Shown one piece after another: positions 10,897 through 22,791 of a stretch of 64,000 bases of DNA. The stretch is taken from contig CM074695.1 in assembly GCA_037367355.1 (NCBI GenBank), forward strand, positions 2,728,001 through 2,792,000, given 5' to 3'. This DNA comes from Neoscytalidium dimidiatum. Its lineage: Eukaryota > Ascomycota > Dothideomycetes > Botryosphaeriales > Botryosphaeriaceae. The notes under the pieces were generated by a model. That model searched no databases, had not been told where the DNA came from, and worked only from the letters and a program-made list of their open reading frames with translations. Numbering within the stretch: the first letter of the stretch is position 1; each line of letters begins with the position of its first letter. The position numbers were made by a program, and so were the translations under genes.

Positions 10897-12360
10897 GAAC
10901 GGTGAGAGGGCGACACCGAAAGTTAGAGAAGATCGTTGAGGCTGTGAGCAGCAGCTGCGGGGTTGTCGGGCAGTAAAAGACGGGGTTTCGGCGGCGATTT
11001 GCGAGCCTGCCAAGGGGCCAAGGAGAGCTGCTCGGTGCTGGTATTATAGGCAAGGTCTCGAAGGTGTAAGATTGTTAAGCGGGCAAGAAGTGGTCGAGGT
11101 GGAGTTGTAGGAAAAGTTAGATGGCTCGAAAATTTTGGCGATATGTGTTTCAGGATGCCATCACGGGGCTATGGCTGTCAGCCACCAAGGGTTTGGCCGA
11201 TCTCAGGGGTCATGGTATGGAGATTCCGAAACACAGCCCTCCAAGACAGGCATTGAAGAGATGGCAGTTGGGAATAGGTAGACGAGAATGGCGGACGGTA
11301 ATTGCTTGATTGCACGTGCATGGAGAGGTGAAATAGGCCACGAATGGGCGTACGGCGGTTGTAGATATAATTAGACGTCTAAATTGCAGCAGCATTCTCT
11401 TATGTCCGATTGGTCCGTTGCTCCCCTCGACGGACGAACATCTCACGTATTCCCCGGGGGAGGCGTGCGGCGAGGAACGAGCGAAGATGTCTGATTGCGA
11501 AGACCCAATGGTTGCAATAAAAATGACTAGGTTGTAAGAGAGGCGGGTCAGGTCCAGGAAAGGACAGAAGTCTATCTCAGACGACCTCGACACGGTAGCC
11601 AGTGGTGGTGACAGAGACGTGGGCATGTGAGTCGCCTCCCCGCAGCCGGCGTGCACAGGCCGCAGTTTCAATAGACTTACGACTCGAGCTGGATCCACAG
11701 GCAGGTTGGTCAGGAGAGCAGATCGGCTTCAACTGGCGGGCGTACACGGATTCTATTGGGGGCTGTGGGCTTTAGAAAGGACTGGATATGAGCCTGATCA
11801 ACAATAAGCTCGCCAATTTCGCGGGTGAGGGTGCTGGTAAGACGTGAGAGTCAGATCCGGGGGACAGTCAGCAGGCAGGCTAGCCGGGATGGACATTGGT
11901 GATGGCCGGTTCTAGTCAGCACGGCGAATTTGACAATTCAAATTGCGTCGTGCGTTGTTGGTTGCGCAACGTCTGACCGGTAGACACCGTTACGAACACT
12001 AGTTCCAGCACCAGCACCAGCGGCGGAGTTGTGCGGGCTGGAACGGCGGCGTGTCGGGTCGTGCTGCCGGTTTTCTCTGATGGATCTCTGATAAGGCTGG
12101 CGAGCAGGATTCGGCTGTGCTCCTTCTGTATCCCAGGGGGGGGCTTCATCAGCAGCGGCCCCTCCCTCGCAGCACCTGGCACGGCAGCCGCGATCGAATC
12201 GACAGAGGCAACATTGCGTAGGAGCAGCAGCAGCAGCACGGAGCGCGGTGTGTGATGACGATCAGCCCTCGCGTGCACTGGAGGCTCGTCGCCGCGCTGC
12301 GATCGACGGGCAGCTCTTTTTTGGCAGTGCCATGTGGCGGCATCCATGCCAACGTCCATG

Positions 12361-12403
12361 CTGACCATGCCCTTGCCCACGCCCACGCCTACGCCCATGC
12401 CCC
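12361..12403. repeat. Degenerate CCCACG/CCCATG hexamer repeat
   Basis: Repeated CCC(A/T)(C/T)G-like hexamers with a six-base period, for example CCCACGCCCACGCCTACGCC. Short and imperfect. Confidence 0.5.
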
Positions 12404-12664
12404 GGGCCCGCGCGCTGCAGCTGTCAGGGCCCACATACCCGCCGCGAAACACACACATGCGCTTTGCCGACTCGGCCGCTCCAGCTTTCCGGGCTCGCCT
12501 TTTGGGAGCTTGGGACCAGCCGGCTTCTTGGCTGACATGCAGCGACAACGGCCGCTGACTCTGTGGGTGGTCAGAACCTTCGCCGCGGCCCGCGCTTGCC
12601 CTGCGCCGCGCCCTCCAGCCTCGATTCGCCAGACGCCGCATCCCGCGGACACAGCTGCGCTATG

Positions 12665-12705
12665 GACCGCGACAGCGACAGTGACAGCGACCGCGACCGC
12701 GACCG
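12665..12705. repeat. Degenerate GCGACN hexamer repeat
   Basis: About six copies of a GCGACA/GTGACA/GCGACC hexamer in tandem. Confidence 0.55.
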
Positions 12706-13179
12706 GCCTCGGCACGGCAGCACAGTGCGGGCACGCGACAGCCCGGTGATGGGACGGGCGGAGGCAGCTTATCAAGAGCGCCATCAACGGGCGCGGAGCT
12801 GACTGCTGGGCTGAGGCTCGGTGGGCCCGGTACGCTGATGCCTGCCGGCGCCTACCAGTCCTGGTCGCTCCGGCCTCATTGGCAGCAGCTCGTCCGTCAA
12901 TCTCGTGCTGGCCTCCAATGACTCCCGCGCCCCAGCGCCTGCGCAACACCGCTCAAGCCAGAGATAACCTCCCCAATCCCCGTGCCTCGCCGCCGCCCCC
13001 AAGCCCCAAGATGATTGCCCGCCCAGCCCGACCCCCCGGCCCGCCCGCGCACATGCTTCCCGGCTCGACGTACTCTCGCATGCTCACTTAAATGCACATC
13101 ATCACCCACGCCCGCAGTCGAAGGGACTGAGTCTCTCCCCGTGCCATCCAAGCTCGCCAAAAATCCTCCCGGACGGACC

Positions 13180-15189
13180 ATGGGCTCCAAAAGCCTCACC
13201 AATGTCGTCACCCAGAACTCCATCGCCCTCAATGCCTACATCTACGGGTACGCCATCCCCTCCACTCCCCTCCACTCCCCTCCACTCCACTCCCGCCCTT
13301 GACCTCCGCCTGCTGACTCCGCAAGCTATGCTGGTCACTCATTGGTCACTCCCCATGCCCCGCTCCAGCAGCTGTGGTGGACCCAGGAGCGCATTGACGC
13401 CAAAGTCACCCCCGACTTCGTGGCTTCTCGCCTGCGCAAGGAGGAGCGCGAAATGCTCAACCAGCCTCTGGCTTTCGGTGACGGCCTCACCGACGATACC
13501 TACCTCGAATGGATCCTCGAACGTGCCAAGCGTCTGTTCCTCATTCTCGTCGAAGTAGGCGTGCCCGACCAACTCTTCGGAGTCATTGATGATTCTTGGG
13601 ACGACGAGGACCTGCCTATTTCGTTTGACACCGTTGAGCGCCTCGCCCTATCCCGCAAGAAAGACGATCAGCTCAATCGGAAGTTTTACCAGACCCAGTT
13701 CACCTTCCTGCTGCGGGAGCTGCACCGTGGCGCCCACATCGCATATGGCCCGAACGAAGTCATTCCGATCGAGCACGTCTACAGACTCCCGCCCGCCGCC
13801 GCCCTGCAGCACTGGTCGCGTGTCCACCTGCCCAAAAAGCCACACGAAGTCTTCGTTCGCAGGCGCGTCTCCTTCAGCGAGGACAGTGAGGCCGACAAGG
13901 AAGAGTTCCTGAGGGATATCGCTGCTGCCCAGGAGATCGAGCACAAGCACATCGCTCCTATCTGGGCTTCTTATACATCCAAGGGAAGCGGATTCACCAT
14001 CACTCCCTTCGTGGGGCAACACACCCTAAAATCTTTTATCGACCACCGAACGCCACCCCAGTACATGAAGCTATCTCCGCCGGACCGCCGCACTCTTCTG
14101 CTTGACTGGATGCACTGCTTGGCCGACGCAGTTGCCACCATCCATGGACATGGCCTTGTGCATGGTGCTATCAGCCCATCGAATATACTCGTCGATGAGC
14201 GGAATGACATCGCCTTTTGTGATATCGGTTCGCTCAAGTCGCTGCAGAAGGATAAGAAAATTCCGCCCGAGGAGATTTACAATTACGTGGCACCGGAAGC
14301 TCACGAGGAAAGCTTGGCCAACCTTCTAGCCCCTACGACTAGCCCTTCGAAACCGAAAGCTCGCAGAGCCTCGATGGATAGTGAAGCATCGTCCCATGGC
14401 TCGCAAGCCAGTACAAAAACAACCAAGACGGCCAGAAAGATCAATCACATGGCAAGCGCCAGTCTTGCCGCGTTTGATTTCGGCTTCAACAAGACTCCTG
14501 CCAAACCTAACGATGCCCTCGCTTCTACCAACTCCGCGGATGTATTCTCATTGGGCTGCATCTTCCTTGACATCCTTACGTTCATGATCAAGAAGAAGCC
14601 TTCGGATTTCGTCAAGCACCGGAGTACGAAACACAAGACGCCTGGCAAAAGTGGCTCACGCAGTGACTCCTCGTTCCATGCCAACATTGACAAGCTTCAT
14701 ACATGGATGCATCATCTCGACACTGTTGCTATGGAGCATGAGGAGATACATTTCCGGGTCGTTCGGCCACTTCTTGGACTTATCAGGGATATGGTGCAGC
14801 CGGTTCCTGAAGCACGTCTCTCGTCGTTCAGTGTCGCAGACCGCCTGCGTGACCTTCTGGCCGACCACGCTGGCATGGTTAATTTGCATTGCGAACCGCA
14901 TGAGCTAGGAATAGTACACGCGCACAACGGACCCGTGTCCCCCCAATCTGACCTACATACCATTCCTGAGGACGGTATGGAAATTGAAGAGTCAGTCAAC
15001 GGAGATGACGCATACACTGTCGCGGACGAGGCTACTCTGCGTTATTCTGTGGCGGATTCTATGGTGAGCGACACCACGGCGGTGGGATCGATGCGCACGC
15101 TGAGCATTAGACCAAAGTCTATTTCATCCGCCTTTCACGAGATGCCGATCCCATGGGTTAGAAAGAATTCCCGGGATGTGGCCACATGA
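13180..15189 (+). CDS. Protein kinase-like protein with degenerate catalytic loop (probable pseudokinase)
   Basis: Two exons, 13180-13247 and 13326-15189, encoding 643 residues. The 78-bp intron carries a decamer repeat. Residues up to about 190 form an N-terminal region without a family I recognise. A kinase-like fold follows: DWMHCLADAVATIHGHGLVHG, then the catalytic-loop position reads HGAISPSN (about 302-309) instead of HRDxKxxN. The catalytic Asp is replaced by Ala and the Lys by Ser, while the Asn is kept. The DFG position reads DIG (about 322-324) and the APE motif is present as YVAPEA. A Ser/Lys-rich insert separates the activation segment from SADVFSLGCIFLDIL, the helix F region. Loss of the catalytic Asp suggests a scaffold or allosteric role rather than phosphotransfer. 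Function unknown. Confidence 0.8.
13257..13294. repeat. Decamer tandem repeat in intron 1
   Basis: TCCACTCCCC is repeated at 13261-13270 and 13271-13280 and then in degenerate form to 13294. It lies wholly inside the first intron of the pseudokinase gene. Confidence 0.7.
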
Positions 15190-17812
15190 AGCGGCTGGCG
15201 AAACAAGGAATCAACAAACACGAAACCTCCAAGAATCAATCATCGGGGAAACGCTCCTAGCGTCCGTGGCACTTTGCCACAGTTCACGGGCACTGTGAAA
15301 CGAGGGATCAAGCCTAAGTCCTGCAGCATACCTCGCTAGTCCTCGTACTTTGACGCGTCAATTAGGCTACCGGCAGCATATCATTACGGAATATCCACCC
15401 TAGGCCACGCATGGATGTAATTATCAGACACAGTTGCACCCTGTTAAGACGGATTGAAAGATCCAAGTTTGACCACACCGAAGAAGGCGGGTGCATGCAT
15501 TTGGAGATGCAGACGCACGCTCACCGTTGTGCAACGAACTTGCCGTAGTTCCACTTGTTGCACCCGATGCATGCCAGGCACATGCCTTTCTCTCGGAATC
15601 ATCGGACTCACCAGCTTCTCCTCGGAGAGGTTACTGCATGATGACGCAGCCGCCCCATTCAATGGGCAGAGATGTGTTTCACTGCATCAAATCTCGAATC
15701 CCCAGAACCAATGCTCACCAACCAAGGAGTTTCAAATCCTTATTTTCATCCATCCCAAATGGGACCAACGTGGCGCACTCGCAATTACTACCTTTGTTCT
15801 CTTTACCTCATAATCATTCGCATCAGCATATCACGATACCAACTAAGATGACGCGTCCCACGAAACCTTATTTTCCTTGACCATTCATTTCTGCTTTCTG
15901 TCTGCTAGCAGCAACCAGGCGTGGTACCCGAGTCTCCCTCCTAGTTGACCAGGCCAAGAGGGCAGCGGCAGGAACGGAACGTGCGGTACGGCAAGCAACA
16001 CGTGTTGCGGGTCGCGACCGCTCGTCTGCCAAATTGCAGGCTTGACAAGGCTGGACCCTGTAAATCTCTTTTTCTCCTCGAGCCAGGTTTCCAATTCTTC
16101 CAGCCTGGTAGGGCCAGTGCGTGGGCGTGCAGGGCTGTCAATGGACTTGCCGAAAGTAGCAGCTGCAATCGCTTCAAATCTGCGCGCGGGTGGTTCCGAT
16201 GATGCACATGGGGAGTGCCGTCTCGGCCACACGACTCGTCCGCCCGAGCCCTTCTCGAGTCGCATGCGGCATTAGACGCGGCTTTTTCTCACAATTCGTT
16301 CGTTGGCATTCTATTGGCCTTGTGGAGTTCAGCCGCATTTCATTTGGCGGCGCGATGGCCGTTTGGGACTCTAATGGGTTTTTGGAAAGCATAGGCGATG
16401 GCGCAATGCTCGGGCATATCGATTCATTATCTCTTTTGCTTTAATCCGCCCTACTCGCTAGCGCGTTTGGCTTGCGATAGGTCATTTCTATTTAAGGTAG
16501 ATACCCCCTCAAGCTCTGCATTGTTTCCCCCTCAAAAAGCCTTTATATTTATCTGTTGCCCGGCTCGTATTCGGAGACCCGGCTTGCCCGCTCATCCACG
16601 ATGTTTCAGTCTATCACTCCCGTGTTTGACGGCTAGTGTAATGTATCTATAACGCCCAACGTGAGGCCCGGCAATTGTGAGCCATCTTTCCTTGTCATAG
16701 ATCTTGGAATGCTTTGCATCACGCCACCGTGGACATGGTTTGCGTTCAGGTTTTGCTGCAATTGTATCAGGCGACAGTGTCTCGATACTTCAGGCCCTGG
16801 TGAGACTGGACACGTGAAGTGCATTACTGTTTGCCTTATATCCACCAAGGTCGGCTGTTAGACGATTGCTGGGTAGCACGATGAGTTGAAGTCTAAAATA
16901 CTGCAAGAGTAATCTCCTGCATCTTTATCGCTAGAGCAAAGCTCACCTTTTACAGTTTACGGGCCTGCTCAATACATATAGGTTTGATGAGGGTCTCCTT
17001 TCCCAGTCGCGGCTATCTCCTTCGCATTTCTACCATGTGAATGCAGCGGACTCAACCAGCCAGTACGCATGATCAAGAAAGATCAACTGTCTAAGAAGAG
17101 CAAAACCTATTAACATTGAGAACACGACGAAAACACTAGATTCTCATACCAAAGTTTGCTTTTTACTTTCTGTCTGTCTAGATGCCTTCCTCTGACTCTT
17201 CAGGTGGGGACGGGGGCTGCTGCTGTGTATCAACTGATAGATCTGCCACCTCGTTCACTTTTTCTCCATACAGATGGTAACCTTCTCTTCTGTGGGTTTG
17301 GCGTAACCTGCACAGCAATGTCCATGATATAATACTTTGTCGTACTCAGGACACATTTCTCCTACCCCACGCACACGTTAAGTCTTTCCAAATGAATCCA
17401 CTTCCCCCGGCCGCAACCGCGGCGTATCCGGTCGTGACCATTGCGCACTCAGCTCCACATCTTCCGTGTTCTTTGTGTGTTGTGAGCAAGAGATAAGAAG
17501 GGCGCGGTCGATAGTGTTTAGGAGGGGGCGTTGAAATTCGCTTATTCCTTTTTGCTTTGCTCCACCCACGCTTCCCTACGTGGCAAGAGGATACGATCTG
17601 CACAGTGATTGGATATCGTCACCTAGACAGCTCCGCCCGTTCTTGCATCAGAACACTCGGTCCTCTTACATTGAGCTCGCGTGGGCCCCACATAGACATC
17701 GGGTCTGACGCACAAGGAGATCGGAGGAAGTTGCCCTACTTTCTGTAGCTTGTTTGCATAAAACTAGTACAACTCATCCATCCCCCATCCTCCCATCCTC
17801 CCGTCCCCCCAT

Positions 17813-17896
<84 letters not shown>

Positions 17897-18441
17897 GCCC
17901 CAATAGACTAAAACAACATCGCCACCAACACCGGAGAGGGACGAAGAAAGAAGAACGTGGAAGAATCTGGAATTGACCAATATTATTCGACGTGAAAGCT
18001 TATCTTGAGGGCTAAAAATGATGAATACTTAATAGGATGATAGATAGAAGTTTTTTGAACGTGCAAGGCCAAGAGTACACACCACACAGGAGATCCCAGA
18101 AGTATGCACACGAAGCCGACTGAAGAATCAAGTTTTTCATTGCCACAATCGCACTATCAACTTGAAGCTATGCCTGACGACTATGCAAGACCCAAACGCT
18201 ATCGTTCCACGGAACCCTACCCCAAACCGAAAGACAGGAAGAGGCCGAGAAATCGCGCGCAAATCTCTTTTCATATGCTCAAAAGCAAGACGCCGCCCAG
18301 TGCTTCCAATCTCTTGTGCGTAAACTTACCGTAAGACACGTTCAAGCGTAAAACCTCGTAACCACGCATCCCAGCCCACCGGCCATTAACCCTGTTCAAC
18401 CAATCTCCCCCCTTTCACTTCCCGCTCCAGCCCAACCCACC
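15190..18441. other. Large gene-poor interval
   Basis: About 3.25 kb between the pseudokinase and the DHA1 transporter 3' end. Frames on both strands are short (up to about 129 residues) and lack family resemblance or splice structure. It contains the (CA)41 microsatellite at 17814-17895 and a pyrimidine-rich stretch directly before it. No tRNA was found with confidence. Confidence 0.5.
17814..17895. repeat. (CA)41 dinucleotide microsatellite
   Basis: An uninterrupted run of 41 CA units. On the minus strand it reads as TG repeats and creates a spurious Cys-Val open frame. It is expected to be length-variable between strains. Confidence 0.97.
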
Positions 18442-20564
18442 TCACTCCTTCCTACCCACCTCCCTCTCCACCGTCCCAACCCCCTCCCCCTTCTCCAGAT
18501 CCCTCTCCTGCTCCTCCTCCCTCGCCCTCCTCCTCGCGGCCCTCTCCTCCGCGGCCCTCTTCTTCCCCATCAACCTCTCCTGGTCCCTCGCCATCTCGCC
18601 AATCAACCGACTCCTCTCCCTGATCCTCCCGCCAAACTTGTAGAACACGAACGGGATGGGCACGATGGCGAGCTCCAAGCAGCCCAGCAGCGTGCCCGCC
18701 CACTGGGGACCGAGCGCGTTGTACATGCTCGGGCCGGCGAGGGGCAGGCAGCCGCCCATGACGGAGCGCAGCACGCTGTTGCCGGCGATGGCGGACGCGG
18801 CGAAGACGCCGTACGAGTGGGCGAGGTAGTTGGTGGCGTAGATGAAGACGGCGCAGTTGCCGGCGCCGAAGGGGATGCCCGCCGCGATGGCGGCCAGGAA
18901 GTGCGTCGGCGGCCGCGACGTCCACGCGAACCACAGCTCGCCCGCCGGGATCAGCAGCGCCGCGACGCACACGATCGAGACCATGGCTTCCGGCGGCGGC
19001 TTGCCCGTGGCCGGGTCGGCCGCGTGCGCGTTGATCATCCGCCGGATGAGCGGCTCCGAGAAGATGACGATGAGCCCGCCGATGCCGATGCCGACGTACG
19101 CGAGGCCCGTGGGGCCCGGCTCCCAGCCGCGGATTTCGGTGAAGATGATCGGGTAGGCGACGAAGCAGAGGTAAAGGATGGCGTAAACGACGGCGATGTA
19201 GAGATTCCAGAATATACTGTGATTGAGTGTGTCAATTGAAAGCAGGGAAATGATCATTTGTCTGTGAGTTGATGAAGAAGTCAACTTACCAGATCGGCTC
19301 CGTCAGGGCCATGATGAGTGGCCGCGAGAGGTTAGTCTTCAGCAACGGCCAGAATTCAGCCTTGGCATCGTAACGACACCACCAGCGCGAGTTTCCGGTC
19401 TCTTTCCTAAGCGTCGCGGCACGCTTGCGGAGGATTGTGGGCGCGTATGTCTCTTTGACGAGACACATCATGCAAAAACTGGCGCCGGAGCAGCACATGA
19501 CGACCCAATTAGTCCAGCGCCATCCAAGGTATTGAAAGACGAAACCACCCACAACGGGACCTGAGGTTGAGTGTCAGTGAACTGAGCGTGCTTCACACCG
19601 CACTTTGATGCTGACATACCTATGACAGGGCCGTTCATGGGTCCTATACTCCAGATGGAAAAGGCCAATGCGCGGTACTCATCCGACACTATGTCACCAA
19701 CTGTGCCGGGCGCATTACTGATCATTGCCGAGCCTGCCAAAGCGCCGAAGAACCTCGTGACAAGGATGGCCTCAAGATTTTGTGCCAGCGCGCAAGGAAG
19801 GACAAGGACGGTGAAGAGCGCCATGCTGATTAGGTAAATCGGTCGTCTGCCGTACATCTCTGATAGTGGAGCGAGAATGATGGAACCGAGAGCAAGACCG
19901 AACAGGTACGTAGTTATTCCAAGGACCAGCAGCGTCTTGTTGGTGATGCCGAAGGTCTCCATCATGCCCGAAATACCAGCAGAGTATGAGGTTGAATACA
20001 TGACACTGTAACACGTCAGCTTTCTGCTCCCAGGGGTGCTTCGCTCAAGCAGAGGGACTCATATACTGTTCAATTCTATTGAAGTACATGCGCAGGCCCT
20101 GTAATTTCATATGATCTTGCGACAGCTATTTTGATTTTCTAGTAAGAGATGAAACGATGCACTTACACAGAAGTAGTAGAGAAAGAAACTATGGCAAGAA
20201 TGCAAGCTCGATACCACAACGACCATTCTCTGGGATTTCCACTGTCGCCCTCCTCATCCCAGTCGACCTCGAAAGCCGGATCAGACGTCGCATTCGTTGC
20301 GATAGAAACGCCCGTCCTTATTCGACTGATCGCATCGGCGCTCCTATTACTTGCTTTGGAGAGGACAGCCTTCAGACCTAGATCTCTCTCCTTCGACTCA
20401 TCGCGGCCAGCTCGGTGGATTTGCAGGGATTCTTGGCGTCGTATAGAGCCTAGTGAGGAATTTGAGGAATCAGACGAAACAGAGGAGGCGCGGCGAGGAA
20501 GGTCCTCGGCAAGCTCTTTCGAAAGAGAATCAGACGATATGGATTTGGACGTTTCGCCCGCCAT
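18442..20564 (-). CDS. MFS transporter, DHA1 family (multidrug/polyamine-type H+ antiporter)
   Basis: Four exons on the minus strand: 20564-20167, 20005-19620, 19560-19290 and 19216-18442, giving 609 residues. The start is the ATG of MAGETSK; the frame before it has no ATG. The first ~115 residues are a Ser-rich cytosolic tail. NPREWS precedes TM1, as in DHA1 transporters. Motif A appears as LSEMYGRRPIYLIS, motif C as GPVIGPVVGG, with GWRWTNWV following. TM helices continue to residue ~550, and the C-terminus is a highly charged Arg/Glu tail. Members export drugs or polyamines at the plasma membrane. No biosynthetic cluster surrounds it, so a resistance or housekeeping efflux role is as likely as any. 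Confidence 0.9.
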
Positions 20565-20670
20565 GGTGTTTGATCTTTTTTTTTTCCCTGTTCCGAACGC
20601 GGGAAACAATGGCTTGTGGAGTGCAGACCTCGGGAGGAAAAGTGTTTTGCGGGGCAAGGGGGAATAGGGT

Positions 20671-20680
20671 ATTATAAATC
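20671..20680 (-). promoter_or_regulatory. TATA-like element of the DHA1 transporter
   Basis: On the minus strand GATTTATAAT lies about 107 bp before the proposed ATG at 20564. Confidence 0.35.
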
Positions 20681-22018
20681 GGCCAAGAGATCGATCAACG
20701 TTAGAGGCGCTACTGGGATTGGGGATGCGCGTTCTGTGACGGTGATAAGAACTCGGTTGCAGCAGCTTAACACCGTAGCGAAACAGCGTGACACGGGAGC
20801 AGGATCGTCGTCAATGACTGGGGCAAAGCGGCATAATGCATGCAAGAGAGAGTTTCCTGGAAAAATGACCGCGCATTTAACGAGAGACGGACAACGCTGG
20901 TTTGCTGGCTGGCAGAGACTAGATATAGGCGGAGAAAAGGGGACCACAGAATAAGAGAGAAGGAAGGGAGGGGGAAAAAAAGTGGACGCTATCAGGGACG
21001 GTGTGAAGAGTCATTGGGGCATGCGGGAGAAACGCGGAGAGGGCGCGCCATTGCCGACGGACGGATACACGCGGCGGCTGGATTCACTTCACCGGTGTTC
21101 ATGGCGAGAGCATTCTCAATCGACCCCCTGCAGCAAGATGAAGTCCCATTGCGTCGCTGGTGGGGCTTGCTGCAGGAGGCGGGGCGGCGAGCTCCCTTCC
21201 CGCAGCCACAAAGTCATGGAAAACGAGGTCAGCAGGTGGTGAGCTCGCTGCAGGTTGCTCAGTCGCTGGGTCGCTCGCGGAGGGTTTCCGCAGGTGTGGG
21301 AACAAGAAGGCCGGGGCAGGGCCTAAGACAATTTGCCATTTGGGTGGTGGGCGAGTGCGGCTGGGCTGGTGGAGGCAGATGCTGGCCTGATCGTCGTCTG
21401 GTCGGCTAGGCGTCTGCAGGCCGATTCCACGCGGAGGGTTAGCGGGCCAGTGGACGCGGGCAGCGAGGTCGGCGGCAGGCCGGGCTTGCATGTTGCTGGT
21501 CGCGAATCCGGGGCGCGTTTCTTTTTCCTCTGCGGAGAGGTGGAGGCAGGCTGTGCACGAGGGCCATTTGCTGGCGTGCCGATTAGCCGGACGAGAGCGA
21601 GGAGGGTTCGTTGGGTGAAAAGGGCAGCTTGGGAGCGACGAAGTGCGCCTCTGCCGCTACTGCCTTGGCGATACGAGCTTGGCTGCGATACCGGGCAACC
21701 ATCCCGGCCATCACTTTAACAAACTCCACAGAGCCGCACCTTGTTGACCATCGAGAACTGCTGTCGCCAACGACCACCATACACGCCATTCGGACCTCCG
21801 GATGCGCCCTCACTCCCAGTACGTCCGCCTTCCGCTCAAATCCCTCTTCACCGCATCTTCAAGAAAGCATAGGCCCGCACTCGGTGAACACGTTGTACGC
21901 CCTCAAGCTTCCACCTGTATCGACCGCACGATCGCACGACCGCACGAACCCTGAAGATTGCTCACTGCCCACCCGCCTGCCCTTTTTTTGCGGAGGCCGA
22001 TACGAGAGCTTCGATACC

Positions 22019-22306
22019 ATGTCGGCATCCCACAAGCTCTGGCCGCCGGCCGACCGATTGATTGACGATCCCGAGCCGGTGCCTAACCCCTTTAGGCAAC
22101 TGGTCACGGATTACTTCGTACAATACAGTGTCCATATCGTCCGCCCCGGGCCGAGCTCGCAATGGAACACTTCCTTTACTTCTATTGCCGCACAAAACGA
22201 AACACTTCGTCTGCATGCATTTGGAACGGAAAGAATTTCGAGCCGGGTTGCTTTCTGCTTACAAATGGGGCTTGATCAAGTGATCCGCCGTCCCCCCTGT
22301 CGATAG
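22019..22306 (+). CDS. Weak small open reading frame (95 residues)
   Basis: An ATG in a TACCATGTC context opens a 95-residue frame with mixed composition and no low-complexity bias. It has no family I recognise, no intron and no supporting neighbour. It lies in the 3' flank of isocitrate lyase on the opposite strand. It may be chance. Confidence 0.18.
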   Translation: MSASHKLWPPADRLIDDPEPVPNPFRQLVTDYFVQYSVHIVRPGPSSQWNTSFTSIAAQNETLRLHAFGTERISSRVAFCLQMGLDQVIRRPPCR

Positions 22307-22791
22307 AACATGCTCATGACGACGCATCCCCGCATCCGGACGCGTCTTGGAAACCGTCGCTATAGGTGATGGCAATCAATAGCGAGAGAAGGACGCACGA
22401 TGGAGGTCCAGTACCGCATCAGTAAGCAACATGTAAGCAGACTCTCCCCGGCCCACTTCCTACGCACTTGGTTATCACATCCATTAGGCAAACTGCCCGG
22501 GCATGGAAATACCGCATAATCTGCACATGGGGCTTGAAGAAGTACTTCCCAGCTTGCAGCTGCCGATCTCCCTGACTATCTGCAACGTCCTAGTGTGACT
22601 CCTGACTCGAAAAAATACCTCCATGATACATGGAAATGCGTGAGAAAAAGAAACATTGCATGCATGATTTCATCCTATGCTACGATACACGCTGTACGTA
22701 GATTTATCCTCTCTCCCCCAGCTTTTTCCATAACCAATCACACACACACGCACACCCACCTCTACAACAGAAAGCCAACCCCCCACCTTAT

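Larger units (their letters stand above)
10897..13179. other. Gene-poor GC-rich stretch
   Basis: About 2.3 kb without a recognisable gene. Long frames exist on both strands (for example 11916-12641 minus) but are low-complexity Arg/Ala/Pro-rich and start at non-ATG codons or lack family features. It contains short degenerate hexamer repeats near 12361-12403 and 12665-12705. The right part may be the 5' untranslated region of the pseudokinase gene. Confidence 0.45.
20565..22791. other. Intergenic, no confident gene
   Basis: About 2.2 kb between the DHA1 transporter start and the isocitrate lyase stop. Apart from a TATA-like element and one weak small frame (both listed), I see nothing. Confidence 0.45.

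Noticed and set aside
9709..11013. 434-residue minus-strand open frame opposite the aminotransferase
   Set aside because: It is antisense to a well-supported exon, Arg/His/Pro-rich, and arises from high third-position GC in that exon.
17774..17980. Open frame encoding a Cys-Val repeat
   Set aside because: It is simply the translation of the (CA)41 microsatellite.
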